Numbered from the stretch's first letter, positions 38,770 through 47,154 are shown. The stretch: DNA of 64,000 nt from Glutamicibacter arilaitensis Re117 (GCF_000197735.1 NC_014550.1:3224001-3288000); one strand, 5' to 3'. Made by a program: numbers and translations. Notes: generated by a model not told the origin, from the letters alone.

Positions 38770-39027
38770 ATGAGTGAACAGCGCGTTTTCAAGGCAGTAG
38801 TCGGCAAGGAAGCCGGTTGGTGGAACATCTGGGTACCTGAACTGGATCATGTGACTTCCACTCGCAAGTCCCGCAAGATCGCCCTCTACACCCGCTCCCT
38901 GATCGCAGCGGTGCTGGGAGTCGAAGAGTCCTCGTTCCGGGTGGAGCGTGAATTGGTCTCCGCTGAAGAATTCGAGCGCCGCTATACCGAAGCCGTTCGC
39001 GCGGTCAACGTGCAGGAAAAACTGTAG
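38770..39027 (+). CDS. Small hypothetical protein, HicB-like fold possible
   Basis: This 85-residue soluble protein begins SEQRVFKAVVGKEAGWWNIWV. The pattern FKAVV..EAGWWNIWVPELDHVTSTRK is reminiscent of HicB-type antitoxins, but no toxin gene is adjacent. An AGGACGACAG ribosome site precedes the ATG. A strong hairpin follows, so it stands as a single-gene unit. The function is unknown. Confidence 0.65.
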   Translation: MSEQRVFKAVVGKEAGWWNIWVPELDHVTSTRKSRKIALYTRSLIAAVLGVEESSFRVERELVSAEEFERRYTEAVRAVNVQEKL

Positions 39028-39054
39028 GCAATACGCCAAACGCACATTGCCCAC

Positions 39055-39094
39055 CACGGCCGCCGTTTCCCCTTGAGGGAAGCGGCGGCCGTGG
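39055..39094 (+). terminator. Terminator after the small hypothetical gene
   Basis: CACGGCCGCCGTTTCC pairs with GGAAGCGGCGGCCGTG over 16 positions (one T-G), with an eight-base loop, 27 bases after the stop codon. Confidence 0.8.
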
Positions 39095-39104
39095 CCAATT
39101 CAGC

Positions 39105-40052
39105 TCAATCCGCGGAATCCTCCTACGCCTTCGGCATCATCGGGACATTCCTTACGGCCCTGCCCAGCTCGCCGAATCCCCGGGGATGGTCAGTGAACTC
39201 ACCGAGCAAACCGACCTGCGTTTCATTGCGCATGTCGGGGACATCAAAGCTGGCTCCGAACAATGCACCGACGAGCGTTTCGTCGTCGTGAAGGATGACT
39301 TGGACCGCCTAAGGACACCGCTGGTGTAAACGCCCGGCGACAACGAATAGGTTGACTGCCACCGCGCCAACAATGGCGCCTACAATCCGCTGGAGCGCTT
39401 GGATACCCTTCGCGAAATGTTCTTCCCGGTTCAGAACAAGACCTTGGGCGGCAGCATGCGCGTGGAATCGCAGTCCGGCATCGGTCTCCCAGAAAATGTC
39501 CGCTTCACAAAGTACCGGATCGCTTTTTCAGTGGTGATTGTGCAGGGGTCCACCAACTCGCTGGCACTATGGTCCGGACTCGGACTCACCGAGCCAACTG
39601 ATCTGAAACTCCAGGAAGCCCAGTTGCGCACCGAAGCCAAACTCGAGTTGCTCTCCGAGACCTTCGCGGATGCTAAACGTTCCCAGCTCGGGCCGTCGTC
39701 GTGATGACCCAGGCGGACATGCCACCCAGGGTTCGAAGATCAGTCACTGGCCAGCCCCGAGACCGTTTCCGGTTTTAAGCCTATGGTCGAAACTCTGGCC
39801 GAGGAATCGGCCAACTTCACTGGTCCGGTCTACCTAGTCAATGGCGACAGCCACCAGTTCAACGAAGATGCGCCCCTGGCCGCAGAGTCACCATGGCTCG
39901 ATGTCTACTTCGTCGACCCGGTGCCGAATTTGCAACGAATGACTGCGGAGGGTGCCGCGACATCCCGTGAGTGGCTACGCGTGAGCGTCGCACCGAACTC
40001 GGCTCAGGGCGTCGATGTCCTTAGCTGGGAGCGGGTTCCGTTCAGCGAATAG
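39105..40052 (+). pseudogene. Metallophosphoesterase remnant, multiply frameshifted
   Basis: Pieces of one calcineurin-like phosphoesterase are spread over different frames. A start-like AFGIIG lies near 39129. TDLRFIAHVGDIKAGSEQCT follows near 39212 and a metal-site-like PGDNE near 39331. A central part reads LERLDTLREMFFPVQNKTLG near 39392, and the C-terminal part at 39783-40052 has GPVYLVNGDSHQFNEDAPL. At least three frame changes break it, so no full product can be made. It is not closely similar to the intact phosphoesterase at 35441. Confidence 0.75.
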
Positions 40053-40109
40053 ATCCGCTGACCTCCTTTCAGTGCTTCTGGCTTGCACCGCGTTTCTGGC
40101 TCTCCGGAT

Positions 40110-40532
40110 TCAGGACAGTTCGCGTTCCTTGACCGGATGGCGCAAGAGGATGGAAATCCTGTTGAAGGCATTCATGGCAATGGCGATCCATTGGATCGCG
40201 GCCACCTGCTCGTCGCTCAAGACCAGCCGGGCCGAAGCCACCGCCGCAATGCGTTCTTCCGGATTCGGCAGGTCGGTAGCCGCTTCGGCAATGGCCAGCG
40301 CCGCGCATTCTTCCTCGGTGAACAGCCCGCCGCATTCATCCCACGCACGCAGCAGGGTAATGCGCTGCAGGGTTTCGCTGGCTCCCAGCGCCTTGCGCGC
40401 ATGAAGGTCCAAGCAATAAGCGCAGCCATTGATCTGCGATACCCGTAGATTTATCAGTTCTGCGGTGCGGTCGCTGATCCCAGCTGCGCGGTAGGACTTG
40501 GCGATATCTTTGGAGAATCTGCCAATCGAATT
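40110..40532 (-). pseudogene. Carboxymuconolactone decarboxylase/AhpD-like gene, 5' truncated
   Basis: The open frame reads KDIAKSYRAAGISDRTAELI, then the AhpD-type motif SQINGCAYCLDLHARKAL with the CxxC pair, and continues to its natural stop (HPVKERELS). Upstream it meets a stop at 40533 with no start codon, and the sequence there turns into repeats that look like an IS end. The first 30 or so residues are therefore missing. Without them a functional alkylhydroperoxidase-like protein is unlikely, unless an unusual start is used. Confidence 0.7.
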
Positions 40533-40550
40533 TCATAGCTCTGGTGTCAG

Positions 40551-40592
40551 TTTCCGAAGTCCTCAGCACTTTTGTCCGTAGTTCTCAGCACT
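40551..40592. repeat. Tandem 20-bp repeats, likely solo IS end
   Basis: TTTCCGAAGTCCTCAGCACT is followed directly by TTGTCCGTAGTTCTCAGCACT. Repeated end motifs of this kind occur at ends of IS481/IS21-like elements; no transposase remains. It probably marks the event that cut the AhpD-like gene. Confidence 0.55.
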
Positions 40593-40603
40593 GCGCCGAG
40601 TCG

Positions 40604-40627
40604 CCCGCAAGAGGAACGTTCAGCGGG
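40604..40627. repeat. Dispersed GGAAC hairpin repeat, copy A
   Basis: CCCGC-AAGAGGAACGTTCA-GCGGG. First of the hairpin family with a GGAAC-type loop; it lies between the IS-end remnant and the IS481-like element. Confidence 0.6.
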
Positions 40628-40697
40628 ACAGCTAGCCGGGAACGATAGCAGATGGCAAATCCGATAAGTGAAATTCGACGCTAGCTAGTATAGGTGT

Positions 40698-40712
40698 ATG
40701 GAAACTCGAGCT
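40698..40712. repeat. 15-bp target duplication, left copy
   Basis: ATGGAAACTCGAGCT is identical to 42435-42449. It is the original start of the HAD gene (Met-Glu-Thr-Arg-Ala), preceded by the gene's old upstream sequence TAGTATAGGTGT. Confidence 0.85.
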
Positions 40713-42434
40713 TGTCCTCTCTCAGAACATCGCTTACACCCTGACTCACAACATCGCTTACAGGATGTATCAGCACATCGCTGACAGGTAGCAAGACATG
40801 CTGGCAGGCCCCTTCTGGTCAGCGATCAATTTGATAATTAAACGTGTCAAATTCATTATCGGCGTCGATACGCCGCCAAATCATCGAGTTCGATCCGGGC
40901 CTGCCAGACTCCTTGAGTATCTCGCAGTTCTGCAAGGAACTGGGAATCAGCAGACCCTCCTACTACAAAGTCAAAGAGCGATTCGTTGCCGAAGGGAACA
41001 AAGCACTCAACCCGCACTCCAGAGCCCCGAAAACAGACCGGCGCATCTACAGCGACCAAACCAAAACCACGGTCCTACGCATCCGCAAGCGACTGGCCAA
41101 GGACGGGTGGGACAACGGGCCCTTATCTATCTGGTTCGAAAGCCTTGATACTCAGGAGTTCGGTGAGCTACGCCCCTCGGTGGCCACGATCGGCAGGATC
41201 CTTGCCGAGGCCGGAGCTACCAAGCGAAACCCGCGCAAACGCCCCCGTAAATCATGGCTGCGCTTCGCCCGTTCGCATCCGATGGAAATGTGGCAGATCG
41301 ACGGACTGGAATATCGATTGTTCGACCAGGACGCGACCAAGGCGATGATCTATCAGCTCATTGATGACGGCTCCCGATTCGACGTGGGTACGCGGTGCTT
41401 TGAGCAAATGGAGAACGCGCAAGATGCGATGGAAACGCTCAAGGCAGCGTTCGCGGAGTATGGGGTGCCGCAACAACTTCTCAGCGACAATGGTGGTGCT
41501 TTCAATCTTTCTCGGCAGGGCCTGGTGAACCAGACTGAAATATTCTTGGCTAGCGTGGGCTGCGAAGCGATTACGGGCCGGTTCAGTCATCCGCAAACGC
41601 AAGGCAAGAACGAACGCAGCCATAATACGTTGACCCGGTTCCTCGACGCGCATGCACCACATAACCTGGCGGAGCTTTCCACGTTGTTGGAGCAGTATCG
41701 GAATCACTATAACCACCGTCGGCGCCACCAGGCGCTGAAAGTGGGGCACACGTATCTGACGCCTGCTCAAGCGTGGGAAGCCGGTGATCATCGTGGTTCG
41801 GATGGCGTGGCCATCGATATTGCCAGGATACAGGCCAAAGCCCAGTCGTACTTGGACAAGGCTCTGGCCGTGAAAGCCGATTTGGTTCCGGAGGGCGTAG
41901 TGGATGATGGGCTTCAGGTGTTGGGACGTACGAAGGTTGAAAACTACACCGGTAGCCCCAGCGTACTGACGGATCAACGCGATGATGTGATCCAGATTCG
42001 ACGGACGAATCCGCAGATCTATTTTCGTGGCCGTGTTTTCAAGGTGCCAGCTCACCTGATCGGTGAATACCAGCTGGTCTTGAGCAAGGATGCTTATACG
42101 CTTTACAGCACTGTTGATGGTGAGCAATCACTGTCATTTCCGTTACCGGTCAGGCTGCATTCCAGTGCGCGTTTGGTGCCGTTGTGGCAGGTGTATGGAG
42201 CCCGGATCAGGGATCCGAAGCCGGCCTGGACTCAGAAGCGGATCGAGTATGAGGACATCTACTATTCGTCTGACGTCGCCGTTTCCTAGCTAAGGAGATT
42301 CGTTGCGCACGGTGTCAGCGATGTTGTGAGTTTGGTTGTCAGCGATGTGCTGATGCCGCGTGTCTACGATGTCCTGAGTTTGGTTGTAAGCGATGTGGTG
42401 AGTTCGTGTGTAAACAAACTACCGAGTGATTACA
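40713..42434 (+). mobile_element. IS481-like element with multi-repeat ends and 15-bp target duplication
   Basis: The element runs from TGTCCTCTCTC to GATTACA (TG...CA ends), 1722 bp. It is flanked by perfect copies of ATGGAAACTCGAGCT (40698-40712 and 42435-42449). Removing it with one copy restores the start of the HAD gene without a gap. Both ends carry several copies of CATCGCTTACA-type motifs in inverted orientation: three at the left (40727-40790) and four at the right (42310-42405). These are likely transposase-binding sites. Confidence 0.88.
40844..42289 (+). CDS. IS481-like (DDE) transposase
   Basis: This is a 481-residue integrase-core transposase. An N-terminal helix-turn-helix (LSISQFCKELGISRPSYYKV) is followed by the rve domain with MWQIDGLEYRLFDQDATKAM, LLSDNGGAFNLSRQGL and the final glutamate in QTQGKNERSHNTLTRF (D, D, E). 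About 150 further residues extend beyond the usual IS481 length and include a beta-rich tail (IYFRGRVFKVPAHLIGEYQL). It starts with GTG. It appears intact, so transposition is possible. Confidence 0.88.
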   Translation: MSNSLSASIRRQIIEFDPGLPDSLSISQFCKELGISRPSYYKVKERFVAEGNKALNPHSRAPKTDRRIYSDQTKTTVLRIRKRLAKDGWDNGPLSIWFESLDTQEFGELRPSVATIGRILAEAGATKRNPRKRPRKSWLRFARSHPMEMWQIDGLEYRLFDQDATKAMIYQLIDDGSRFDVGTRCFEQMENAQDAMETLKAAFAEYGVPQQLLSDNGGAFNLSRQGLVNQTEIFLASVGCEAITGRFSHPQTQGKNERSHNTLTRFLDAHAPHNLAELSTLLEQYRNHYNHRRRHQALKVGHTYLTPAQAWEAGDHRGSDGVAIDIARIQAKAQSYLDKALAVKADLVPEGVVDDGLQVLGRTKVENYTGSPSVLTDQRDDVIQIRRTNPQIYFRGRVFKVPAHLIGEYQLVLSKDAYTLYSTVDGEQSLSFPLPVRLHSSARLVPLWQVYGARIRDPKPAWTQKRIEYEDIYYSSDVAVS

Positions 42435-43112
42435 ATGGAAACTCGAGCTGTGCTATTCGATCTGGACAACACCCTGTTCGATCACCAGACATCAGCCCGT
42501 AGTGGCCTGAAAACATTCGTTCGAAGTTTCGGGGTGGAACTGACACCCGAACTCTCACGATTGTGGCTCGAGATTGAACATGCCACCTACGATCGGTATC
42601 TCTCGAAAGAGCGCAATTTTCAAGAACAACGCCGCGAACGACTCCGCCAGTTCCTTCCCGTAGTAGGGCATTCGGGAAGGTTCGAGACACTTGAGCTTGA
42701 TGAAATGTTCGCCATTTACCTGCGAAGTTATGAAAATTCCTGGACTGCGTTTCCAGACGCCGTTCCGACCCTGCAGCTGCTAAAAGGCATTGGGATAACG
42801 GTAGGTATCATCACGAACGGTAACCACGAGCAACAGGCAAAAAAGATAAGTAGGATCGGTATCTCGCCACTGCTTGATCTGTTTTTCACTTCTGAACAGA
42901 TGGGCCATGCTAAACCGACACGTTCGGCGTTCATCCTTCCGTGCGAGAAAACAGGGTTTTCCCCGAGCCAGGTACTTTATGTTGGCGACAACTTCCATGT
43001 GGACATCGAAGGAGCGCGAGCCGCGGGTCTTCAGGCCATGCATCTGGACCGCGAGGGTGCTGAGCAGCCGATGACTCTGCGCCACCTGACGGATCTCGTC
43101 CCGTTGCTTTAA
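42435..43112 (+). CDS. HAD-family phosphatase, start displaced by IS insertion
   Basis: This is a 225-residue haloacid dehalogenase-type hydrolase of the YjjG/pyrimidine-nucleotidase-like group. Motif I is VLFDLDNTLFDHQ, motif II VGIITNGNHEQQ, motif III lysine in GHAKPTRSAF, and motif IV VLYVGDNFHVDIEGARAAG. The IS481-like element duplicated the first 15 bases, so the coding sequence is whole but the original upstream region now lies 1.7 kb away. Expression, if any, must come from the element's right end. No good ribosome site is seen before the ATG. Confidence 0.85.
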   Translation: METRAVLFDLDNTLFDHQTSARSGLKTFVRSFGVELTPELSRLWLEIEHATYDRYLSKERNFQEQRRERLRQFLPVVGHSGRFETLELDEMFAIYLRSYENSWTAFPDAVPTLQLLKGIGITVGIITNGNHEQQAKKISRIGISPLLDLFFTSEQMGHAKPTRSAFILPCEKTGFSPSQVLYVGDNFHVDIEGARAAGLQAMHLDREGAEQPMTLRHLTDLVPLL

Positions 43113-43127
43113 GCTCGCAGCGACTGC

Positions 43128-43153
43128 TCCGTATAAGGAACCCTGACTGGGAC
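43128..43153. repeat. Dispersed GGAAC hairpin repeat, copy B
   Basis: TCCGTATAAGGAACCCTGAC followed by TGGGAC. A weaker member of the family with a poorly paired stem, between the two HAD genes. Confidence 0.45.
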
Positions 43154-43201
43154 TGTAATTTCCAGTTTTGTAGGAATCCGAACACTTGGCAGGATGTGAG
43201 C

Positions 43202-43789
43202 ATGATTCGTGCAGTAGTTTTTGACCTTGACGGCGTCATTCGCCACTTCCCGTTCGGCCATTCAGACGAAATTGAACATTGTCACCATCTCGAAAACGGT
43301 ATCCTCGATGCCACCGCGTTCTCCCAGCCACTTCTTACCGAAGTTACGACCGGGCTCATCTCACGTGAGCAATGGATCTGCCGAATAGGACAGATTGTTG
43401 GTTCCTGCGATGCAGCAAATGAATGGGGAGAACAAATTCCCCAGCTCGACCAGTCAATCCTGCAACTTATGGACATTCTGCGAAACCGTGGAATCACAGT
43501 CGCAATCTTGACGAACGGTACAGACACCATCCCGGACGAATTAATAGCTCAGGGCATCCGGAAGCATATCGACCGCGTATTCAACTCCGCTTTTATCGGC
43601 TACATTAAACCTGATCAACGCATATTTCGACATGTTCTTGATGCGCTTGACCTCAAGGGGCCAGAGGTCTTTTTTACAGACGATTCTCGGTCAAAACTTT
43701 GTGGTGCCGCCGAGCTAGGTTTCGTGACCCATCATTTCCAAGGTGTTGCACCTCTGCGGGAGGCACTAACCAATGCGGGCGTTTTATAG
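43202..43789 (+). CDS. HAD-family hydrolase, second
   Basis: This is a 195-residue HAD hydrolase, subfamily IA. Motif I is VVFDLDGVIRHF, motif II VAILTNGTDTIPDEL, a conserved lysine is in GYIKPDQRIFRHV, and motif IV is VFFTDDSRSKLCGAAELG. The ATG at 43202 follows a GGATG element. It is a distant relative of the HAD gene just upstream; both may act on phosphorylated small molecules. Hairpin repeats flank it on both sides. Confidence 0.85.
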   Translation: MIRAVVFDLDGVIRHFPFGHSDEIEHCHHLENGILDATAFSQPLLTEVTTGLISREQWICRIGQIVGSCDAANEWGEQIPQLDQSILQLMDILRNRGITVAILTNGTDTIPDELIAQGIRKHIDRVFNSAFIGYIKPDQRIFRHVLDALDLKGPEVFFTDDSRSKLCGAAELGFVTHHFQGVAPLREALTNAGVL

Positions 43790-43796
43790 CTGAGCG

Positions 43797-43820
43797 CCCG
43801 TAAGCCGAACGCTCTACGGG
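43797..43820. repeat. Dispersed GGAAC hairpin repeat, copy C
   Basis: CCCGTA-AGCCGAACGCTC-TACGGG has a perfect 6-bp stem. GAGCG just before it can also pair with CGCTC in the loop, giving a pseudoknot-like arrangement. It lies 8 bases after the HAD stop. Confidence 0.65.
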
Positions 43821-43892
43821 AAATCAACCGGCACGCGGAGTGATAGCCACATTAGACACAGCGGGGATGAATGATTTTTAAGCTGATGTGAT

Positions 43893-44060
43893 TCAATTTT
43901 CAGATTCCTTGCTTGTCCTGAAGAAGATGTAGCCAAAGGTACCCGCAAACATGGCGGCCCATATGAAACGCACTGCTTCGTCGAGTTCCCATGCACCCAA
44001 AACAGCGAAGAAGGTTACGAATGTGAGCAGGGTGCATGCAGCGTTGACTATCTTTTCCAT
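43893..44060 (-). CDS. Small membrane protein, 55 residues
   Basis: The protein begins MEKIVNAACTLLTFVTFFAV and has a second hydrophobic segment ending in GYIFFRTSKESEN, so two membrane helices joined by an acidic loop (ELDEAV). A GAGG site lies before the ATG at 44060. A longer open frame from 44240 has no family-like or coding character before this start. The function is unknown. It lies downstream of the DUF3887 gene on the same strand. Confidence 0.6.
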   Translation of the reverse strand: MEKIVNAACTLLTFVTFFAVLGAWELDEAVRFIWAAMFAGTFGYIFFRTSKESEN

Positions 44061-44149
44061 TGGAAGCCTCTGTTTGTGATTGGAGTAGTGAGTGAGGCAC
44101 GCCTTTGGCGTCGCCAAGTTGCGCAGTGAACGTGCTTGGACCCAGCTGT

Positions 44150-44818
44150 CTAGAAAGGCAGGTTGTTTGCCTGCATTGGGTGCACGATGAGAATTCCGGT
44201 GACTTTCCCGGCGCCATTGTAGGCAACTCGCCCGAGCCATTCGCCTGCTTCATGATTGATTTGCGTTTGTCCTGTCAGGCCGCCGCCGAGGTACTGGTTC
44301 AGTTTCTGTGCAACAACATTCGTGCCGTCGGCAGTTTGAATGGTGGTGTTGGAACAAGATTCGAACTGTCCACTGTCTGCCACCACTTGGTCCCAGACAT
44401 CCATAACCTTTTTCTTCGTCAGGACGCGGGAACAGGTGAAGGTCATCAGTGATTTCACGGAACCGTAGTCACCTTTGCTGAGGTGCTCAAAGATATTTTC
44501 GGTTCGCGAGGTGAGGTCAATAATTGGGTTAGCCATGGTTTCTTCTCCGATGCCTGTCGTTGAGATGGTTCCGAATCGCTTGAATGCCGCCTGTCGAGTA
44601 ATACCGAATGCGTTGCCTATGGCTTGCCATGACACGCCTCGCGCCCTAGCTACGGCAACGGAGCTCTCCAAATGTGCTTGGGCTGCCTGCTCTATTTCGA
44701 TGCTAAGTGCGACCGCCTTGACGGAGTTCGCCTCATTGGTTGGTAGGGGTCCCAGGCTGGAGGCGACAGTTAGCAATTCAGCAAGCCGCTCAAGTGGGGA
44801 TTCTGCGCTTCCGATCAT
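44150..44818 (-). CDS. Helix-turn-helix plus DUF3887 protein
   Basis: This 222-residue protein has a helix-turn-helix region near residues 45-85 (ARGVSWQAIGNAFGITRQAA). After a linker, a DUF3887-type domain begins TRTENIFEHLSKGDYGSVKS and ends VAYNGAGKVTGILIVHPM. DUF3887 proteins often have NTF2-like folds. A regulator with a small-molecule-binding C-terminal half is a fair guess. It has no signal peptide, so it is cytoplasmic. Confidence 0.75.
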   Translation of the reverse strand: MIGSAESPLERLAELLTVASSLGPLPTNEANSVKAVALSIEIEQAAQAHLESSVAVARARGVSWQAIGNAFGITRQAAFKRFGTISTTGIGEETMANPIIDLTSRTENIFEHLSKGDYGSVKSLMTFTCSRVLTKKKVMDVWDQVVADSGQFESCSNTTIQTADGTNVVAQKLNQYLGGGLTGQTQINHEAGEWLGRVAYNGAGKVTGILIVHPMQANNLPF

Positions 44819-44908
44819 TGCTCAAACATAACGCAATTATGTGAATTGTCAACTCATGGATGACGATTCACTCTATGGAGTAGTTGAGAGATCGAATCAT
44901 ATCTCATA

Positions 44909-44963
44909 GTCCCGCAAGCCGGTCCCCGAGAGGAACGCCCGTAAGAGGAACCTCCTGTGGGAC
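44909..44963. repeat. Dispersed GGAAC hairpin repeat, copy D (double)
   Basis: Two units in tandem: GTCCCGCAAGCCGGTCC...GAGAGGAAC, then CCCGTAAGAGGAACC...TGTGGGAC. The outer arms GTCCCGCA and TGTGGGAC pair with one wobble. It lies between the FGE-like and DUF3887 genes. Confidence 0.6.
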
Positions 44964-45004
44964 ACCCGTCGCCGTGTATATGGGCTGGCCTGCATTGGTC
45001 ACTC

Positions 45005-45751
45005 TCAGTATCGCCGAGGCGTCCACCCGGATGGCAGCATTCCAGTGATCTTTCCCCGTTCATAATCAGCCTCGGCTGACCAGCCTTGCGTTGCCTGTGC
45101 ATCATCGAAGGCACCCCGGGCCATGCGCAGACCAAGGTCTGGGTGGCTCATCCCAGGCGCACCACCGCGACGCGTCGAAGCCCGCACGCTCCACGAGTTA
45201 TCAGCAAAACCTCCCCCACGGAAGACTCGGTAGTCGTCGTAGCGGGCCGGATCGAGTAGATCCCAGCACCATTCCCAGACGTTTCCAAGGGTGTCGTGGA
45301 GCCCGAAGGCATTGGGTAGGTTTTGACCAACTTCTTTCGCGTTCTCTAGCTTGTCGTTCGCTGTCCAAGCAATGGCATCGAGGTGGCCATAATGTGGCCC
45401 CACTGTGCCAGCGCGGCATGCATATTCCCATTCGGCTTCGGTGGGCAGCCGGTACCCCGAGGCGTTCGTCTGCCAAATCACTTCGTCTGCCTCGAAGATG
45501 TATGCAGGGGAAAGGCTTTCGTTCAATGACGCTTCATTGCAAAACTTGATGGCTTCCAACCAATTGATATCTACCAGAGGTGCTTGGGTGCCCGTTTCGC
45601 TATCGCCCATGAGTTGCGAATACTGAGCCACGGTGACGGGAGCAATCCCAATCTCGAATGGTTCCAGATGGACGGTCCAACGGCGTTTTCGTCGTGCGTC
45701 GTGCAATTCCACTTGTCCGCCTGGTAGCGGACGAAGATCAAAGGTAGACAT
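45005..45751 (-). CDS. Formylglycine-generating enzyme-like (SUMF1 domain) protein lacking active cysteines
   Basis: This 248-residue single-domain protein has the FGE-sulfatase fold: NWLEAIKFCNEASLNESLSP, GYRLPTEAEWEYACRAGTVG, NAFGLHDTLGNVWEWCWD and FRGGGFADNSWSVRASTRRG. True formylglycine-generating enzymes have two active cysteines in the final RxxxR region, where here RASTRRGGAPG and LGLRMARG are found instead. It is therefore unlikely to oxidise cysteine to formylglycine; a binding or other non-oxidase role is more likely. The ATG at 45751 has a GGGAG site, so the longer open frame to 45841 is not needed. No sulfatase gene is near. Confidence 0.78.
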   Translation of the reverse strand: MSTFDLRPLPGGQVELHDARRKRRWTVHLEPFEIGIAPVTVAQYSQLMGDSETGTQAPLVDINWLEAIKFCNEASLNESLSPAYIFEADEVIWQTNASGYRLPTEAEWEYACRAGTVGPHYGHLDAIAWTANDKLENAKEVGQNLPNAFGLHDTLGNVWEWCWDLLDPARYDDYRVFRGGGFADNSWSVRASTRRGGAPGMSHPDLGLRMARGAFDDAQATQGWSAEADYERGKITGMLPSGWTPRRY

Positions 45752-45841
45752 TTCACAATGCTCCCATGCCGTCTTGTAAGACGGTCTGTCGGAGGCTGAT
45801 TTCTCCATAGACGGATGTTTGAGGATCAGAGTGTGACACAT

Positions 45842-45863
45842 CCGTAAACGGAACCATCTACGG
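45842..45863. repeat. Dispersed GGAAC hairpin repeat, copy E
   Basis: CCGTA-AACGGAACCATC-TACGG has a perfect 5-bp stem. It lies in the divergent gap between the FGE-like gene and a membrane protein gene. Confidence 0.6.
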
Positions 45864-45933
45864 GCCGCTCATCTCTCCTTTTGAGGCTCCCGCGTCATCC
45901 TTATATCGGGGGCCGCCCGGGACAGTGGATTCT

Positions 45934-46329
45934 ATGCCTTTCACGCTTATGCTCACAGTCGTCCTGGCACTACTGGCGGCCTTCCAATTGGCGCTCGTTT
46001 TCGGTGCTCCGCTCGGCCGCTTCGCGTGGGGTGGCCAGCACCGCGTACTTTCGAAGCGTTTGCGCATTGGCAGCGCGATATCGATCATAATCTACGCGCT
46101 GATCGGCGTGATCTCGTGGGACCGCGTAGGAGCGGTCGATGTGTTCCCCGCGCCGTTCGCCGAGATCGCAATGTGGGTGATCTTCGCCTACTTCGTGCTC
46201 GGCATCCTGATGAATGCCATCTCGCGCAGCAAGCCCGAGCGTTACACGATGGTGCCTGTCACGCTCGTTCTGGCCGTACTGTCGTGCCTTATCGCGATGG
46301 GATATGACATGCTCGCGATGGCGATCTGA
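45934..46329 (+). CDS. Small integral membrane protein
   Basis: This 131-residue protein has four hydrophobic helices (MPFTLMLTVVLALLAAFQLA at the start; LIGVISWDRVGAV; MWVIFAYFVLGILMNAI; LVLAVLSCLIAMGYDMLAM). The layout is common in uncharacterised actinobacterial four-helix proteins. The GTG at 45925 is a possible earlier start. No partner is evident; a GNAT gene converges on it. Confidence 0.7.
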   Translation: MPFTLMLTVVLALLAAFQLALVFGAPLGRFAWGGQHRVLSKRLRIGSAISIIIYALIGVISWDRVGAVDVFPAPFAEIAMWVIFAYFVLGILMNAISRSKPERYTMVPVTLVLAVLSCLIAMGYDMLAMAI

Positions 46330-46376
46330 AGCACATGCACCCCTCCCGGTTGCCCAACCTTCTGTGGGACGGCATT

Positions 46377-46919
46377 CTAGATCTTGAGGTCGTCCCATTC
46401 GAAATGGGTCACGGTTCCGTCTTCCCAGTCTTGGCGCAGGATCGAGTAGGCGATTGAGGCAACGTGCCCGCCGTCGTTGGTTGGCCATCCCAATCGGTAG
46501 TGCGCTTCCTTGAGGAAGCCTGCGCGGAGGAAAGTTTTGCGCATGGCGATGTTGTCTTCTCGCGTTTGTCCCTCGAAACGGAGCATGTTCGGCATCGACT
46601 CGAAAACCAAGTCGCATAGCGCACGCAGCACTTCCACTCCCACGCCTTTGCCGCGTTGGGCTTCGTCCAGGCGCAGGTCGAAGAGCGGAGAATCGCCTTC
46701 TTGCAAATCCTCCAGAACAGCCATACCGATACGATGTTCGTCCCTCAATACCCAATAACCTTGGGTATCTTCGTTCCAGAAATGGCCATTCTCAATCTTC
46801 GTCCGTATGTCCGCGGCCTGGGGCGTTGCCTGAACATGGAACGGGAAACGATTTGAGGTCAGGAAGCCGATGAGATCTTCGGTGTCGGCTGGTGTCATTG
46901 GAACAAAGACGATGGACAT
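46377..46919 (-). CDS. GNAT-family N-acetyltransferase, RimJ/RimL-like
   Basis: This is a 180-residue GNAT protein. The acetyl-CoA loop is LRLDEAQRGKGVGVEVLRAL, followed by RFEGQTREDNIAMRKTFLRA and GFLKEAHYRLGWP, which together give the RimJ/RimL-type layout. An acceptor such as a ribosomal protein N-terminus, polyamine or antibiotic cannot be told apart. It is convergent with the small membrane protein gene. Confidence 0.83.
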   Translation of the reverse strand: MSIVFVPMTPADTEDLIGFLTSNRFPFHVQATPQAADIRTKIENGHFWNEDTQGYWVLRDEHRIGMAVLEDLQEGDSPLFDLRLDEAQRGKGVGVEVLRALCDLVFESMPNMLRFEGQTREDNIAMRKTFLRAGFLKEAHYRLGWPTNDGGHVASIAYSILRQDWEDGTVTHFEWDDLKI

Positions 46920-46947
46920 GATCCTACCCTAGCTGCATCAACGGAAA

Positions 46948-46979
46948 CTGTCCCGAATCAGGAACGCTCTATGGGACAG
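46948..46979. repeat. Dispersed GGAAC hairpin repeat, copy F
   Basis: CTGTCCC (46948-46954) and GGGACAG (46973-46979) pair perfectly around AATCAGGAACGCTCTAT. It lies just upstream of the GNAT gene start. Confidence 0.65.
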
Positions 46980-47154
46980 GAAACAGGTGGTGCCGTGCCT
47001 GCCCGCCAGACCGGCATAGATGAGAAATGGTGGTGCGACCACGTCCCACTTTGTTATCTCGGCGAGCATAATGGGCTGACCCCGTTTGGTAGGTCCGGTG
47101 GTTGTGTGAGTCGTCCTGTTGCCCGGGGGTCCGGGCAGTGAGACTGGTCAGATC

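Noticed and set aside
39105..40052. Several separate small genes in the 39-40 kb stretch
   Set aside because: The open frames are consecutive pieces of one metallophosphoesterase in shifting frames, so they are annotated as one pseudogene.
43792..43820. Pseudoknot formed by GAGCG/CGCTC and CCCGTA/TACGGG in hairpin copy C
   Set aside because: The pairing exists in this copy only; the other family members do not keep the GAGCG/CGCTC pair, so no claim is made for it as a feature.
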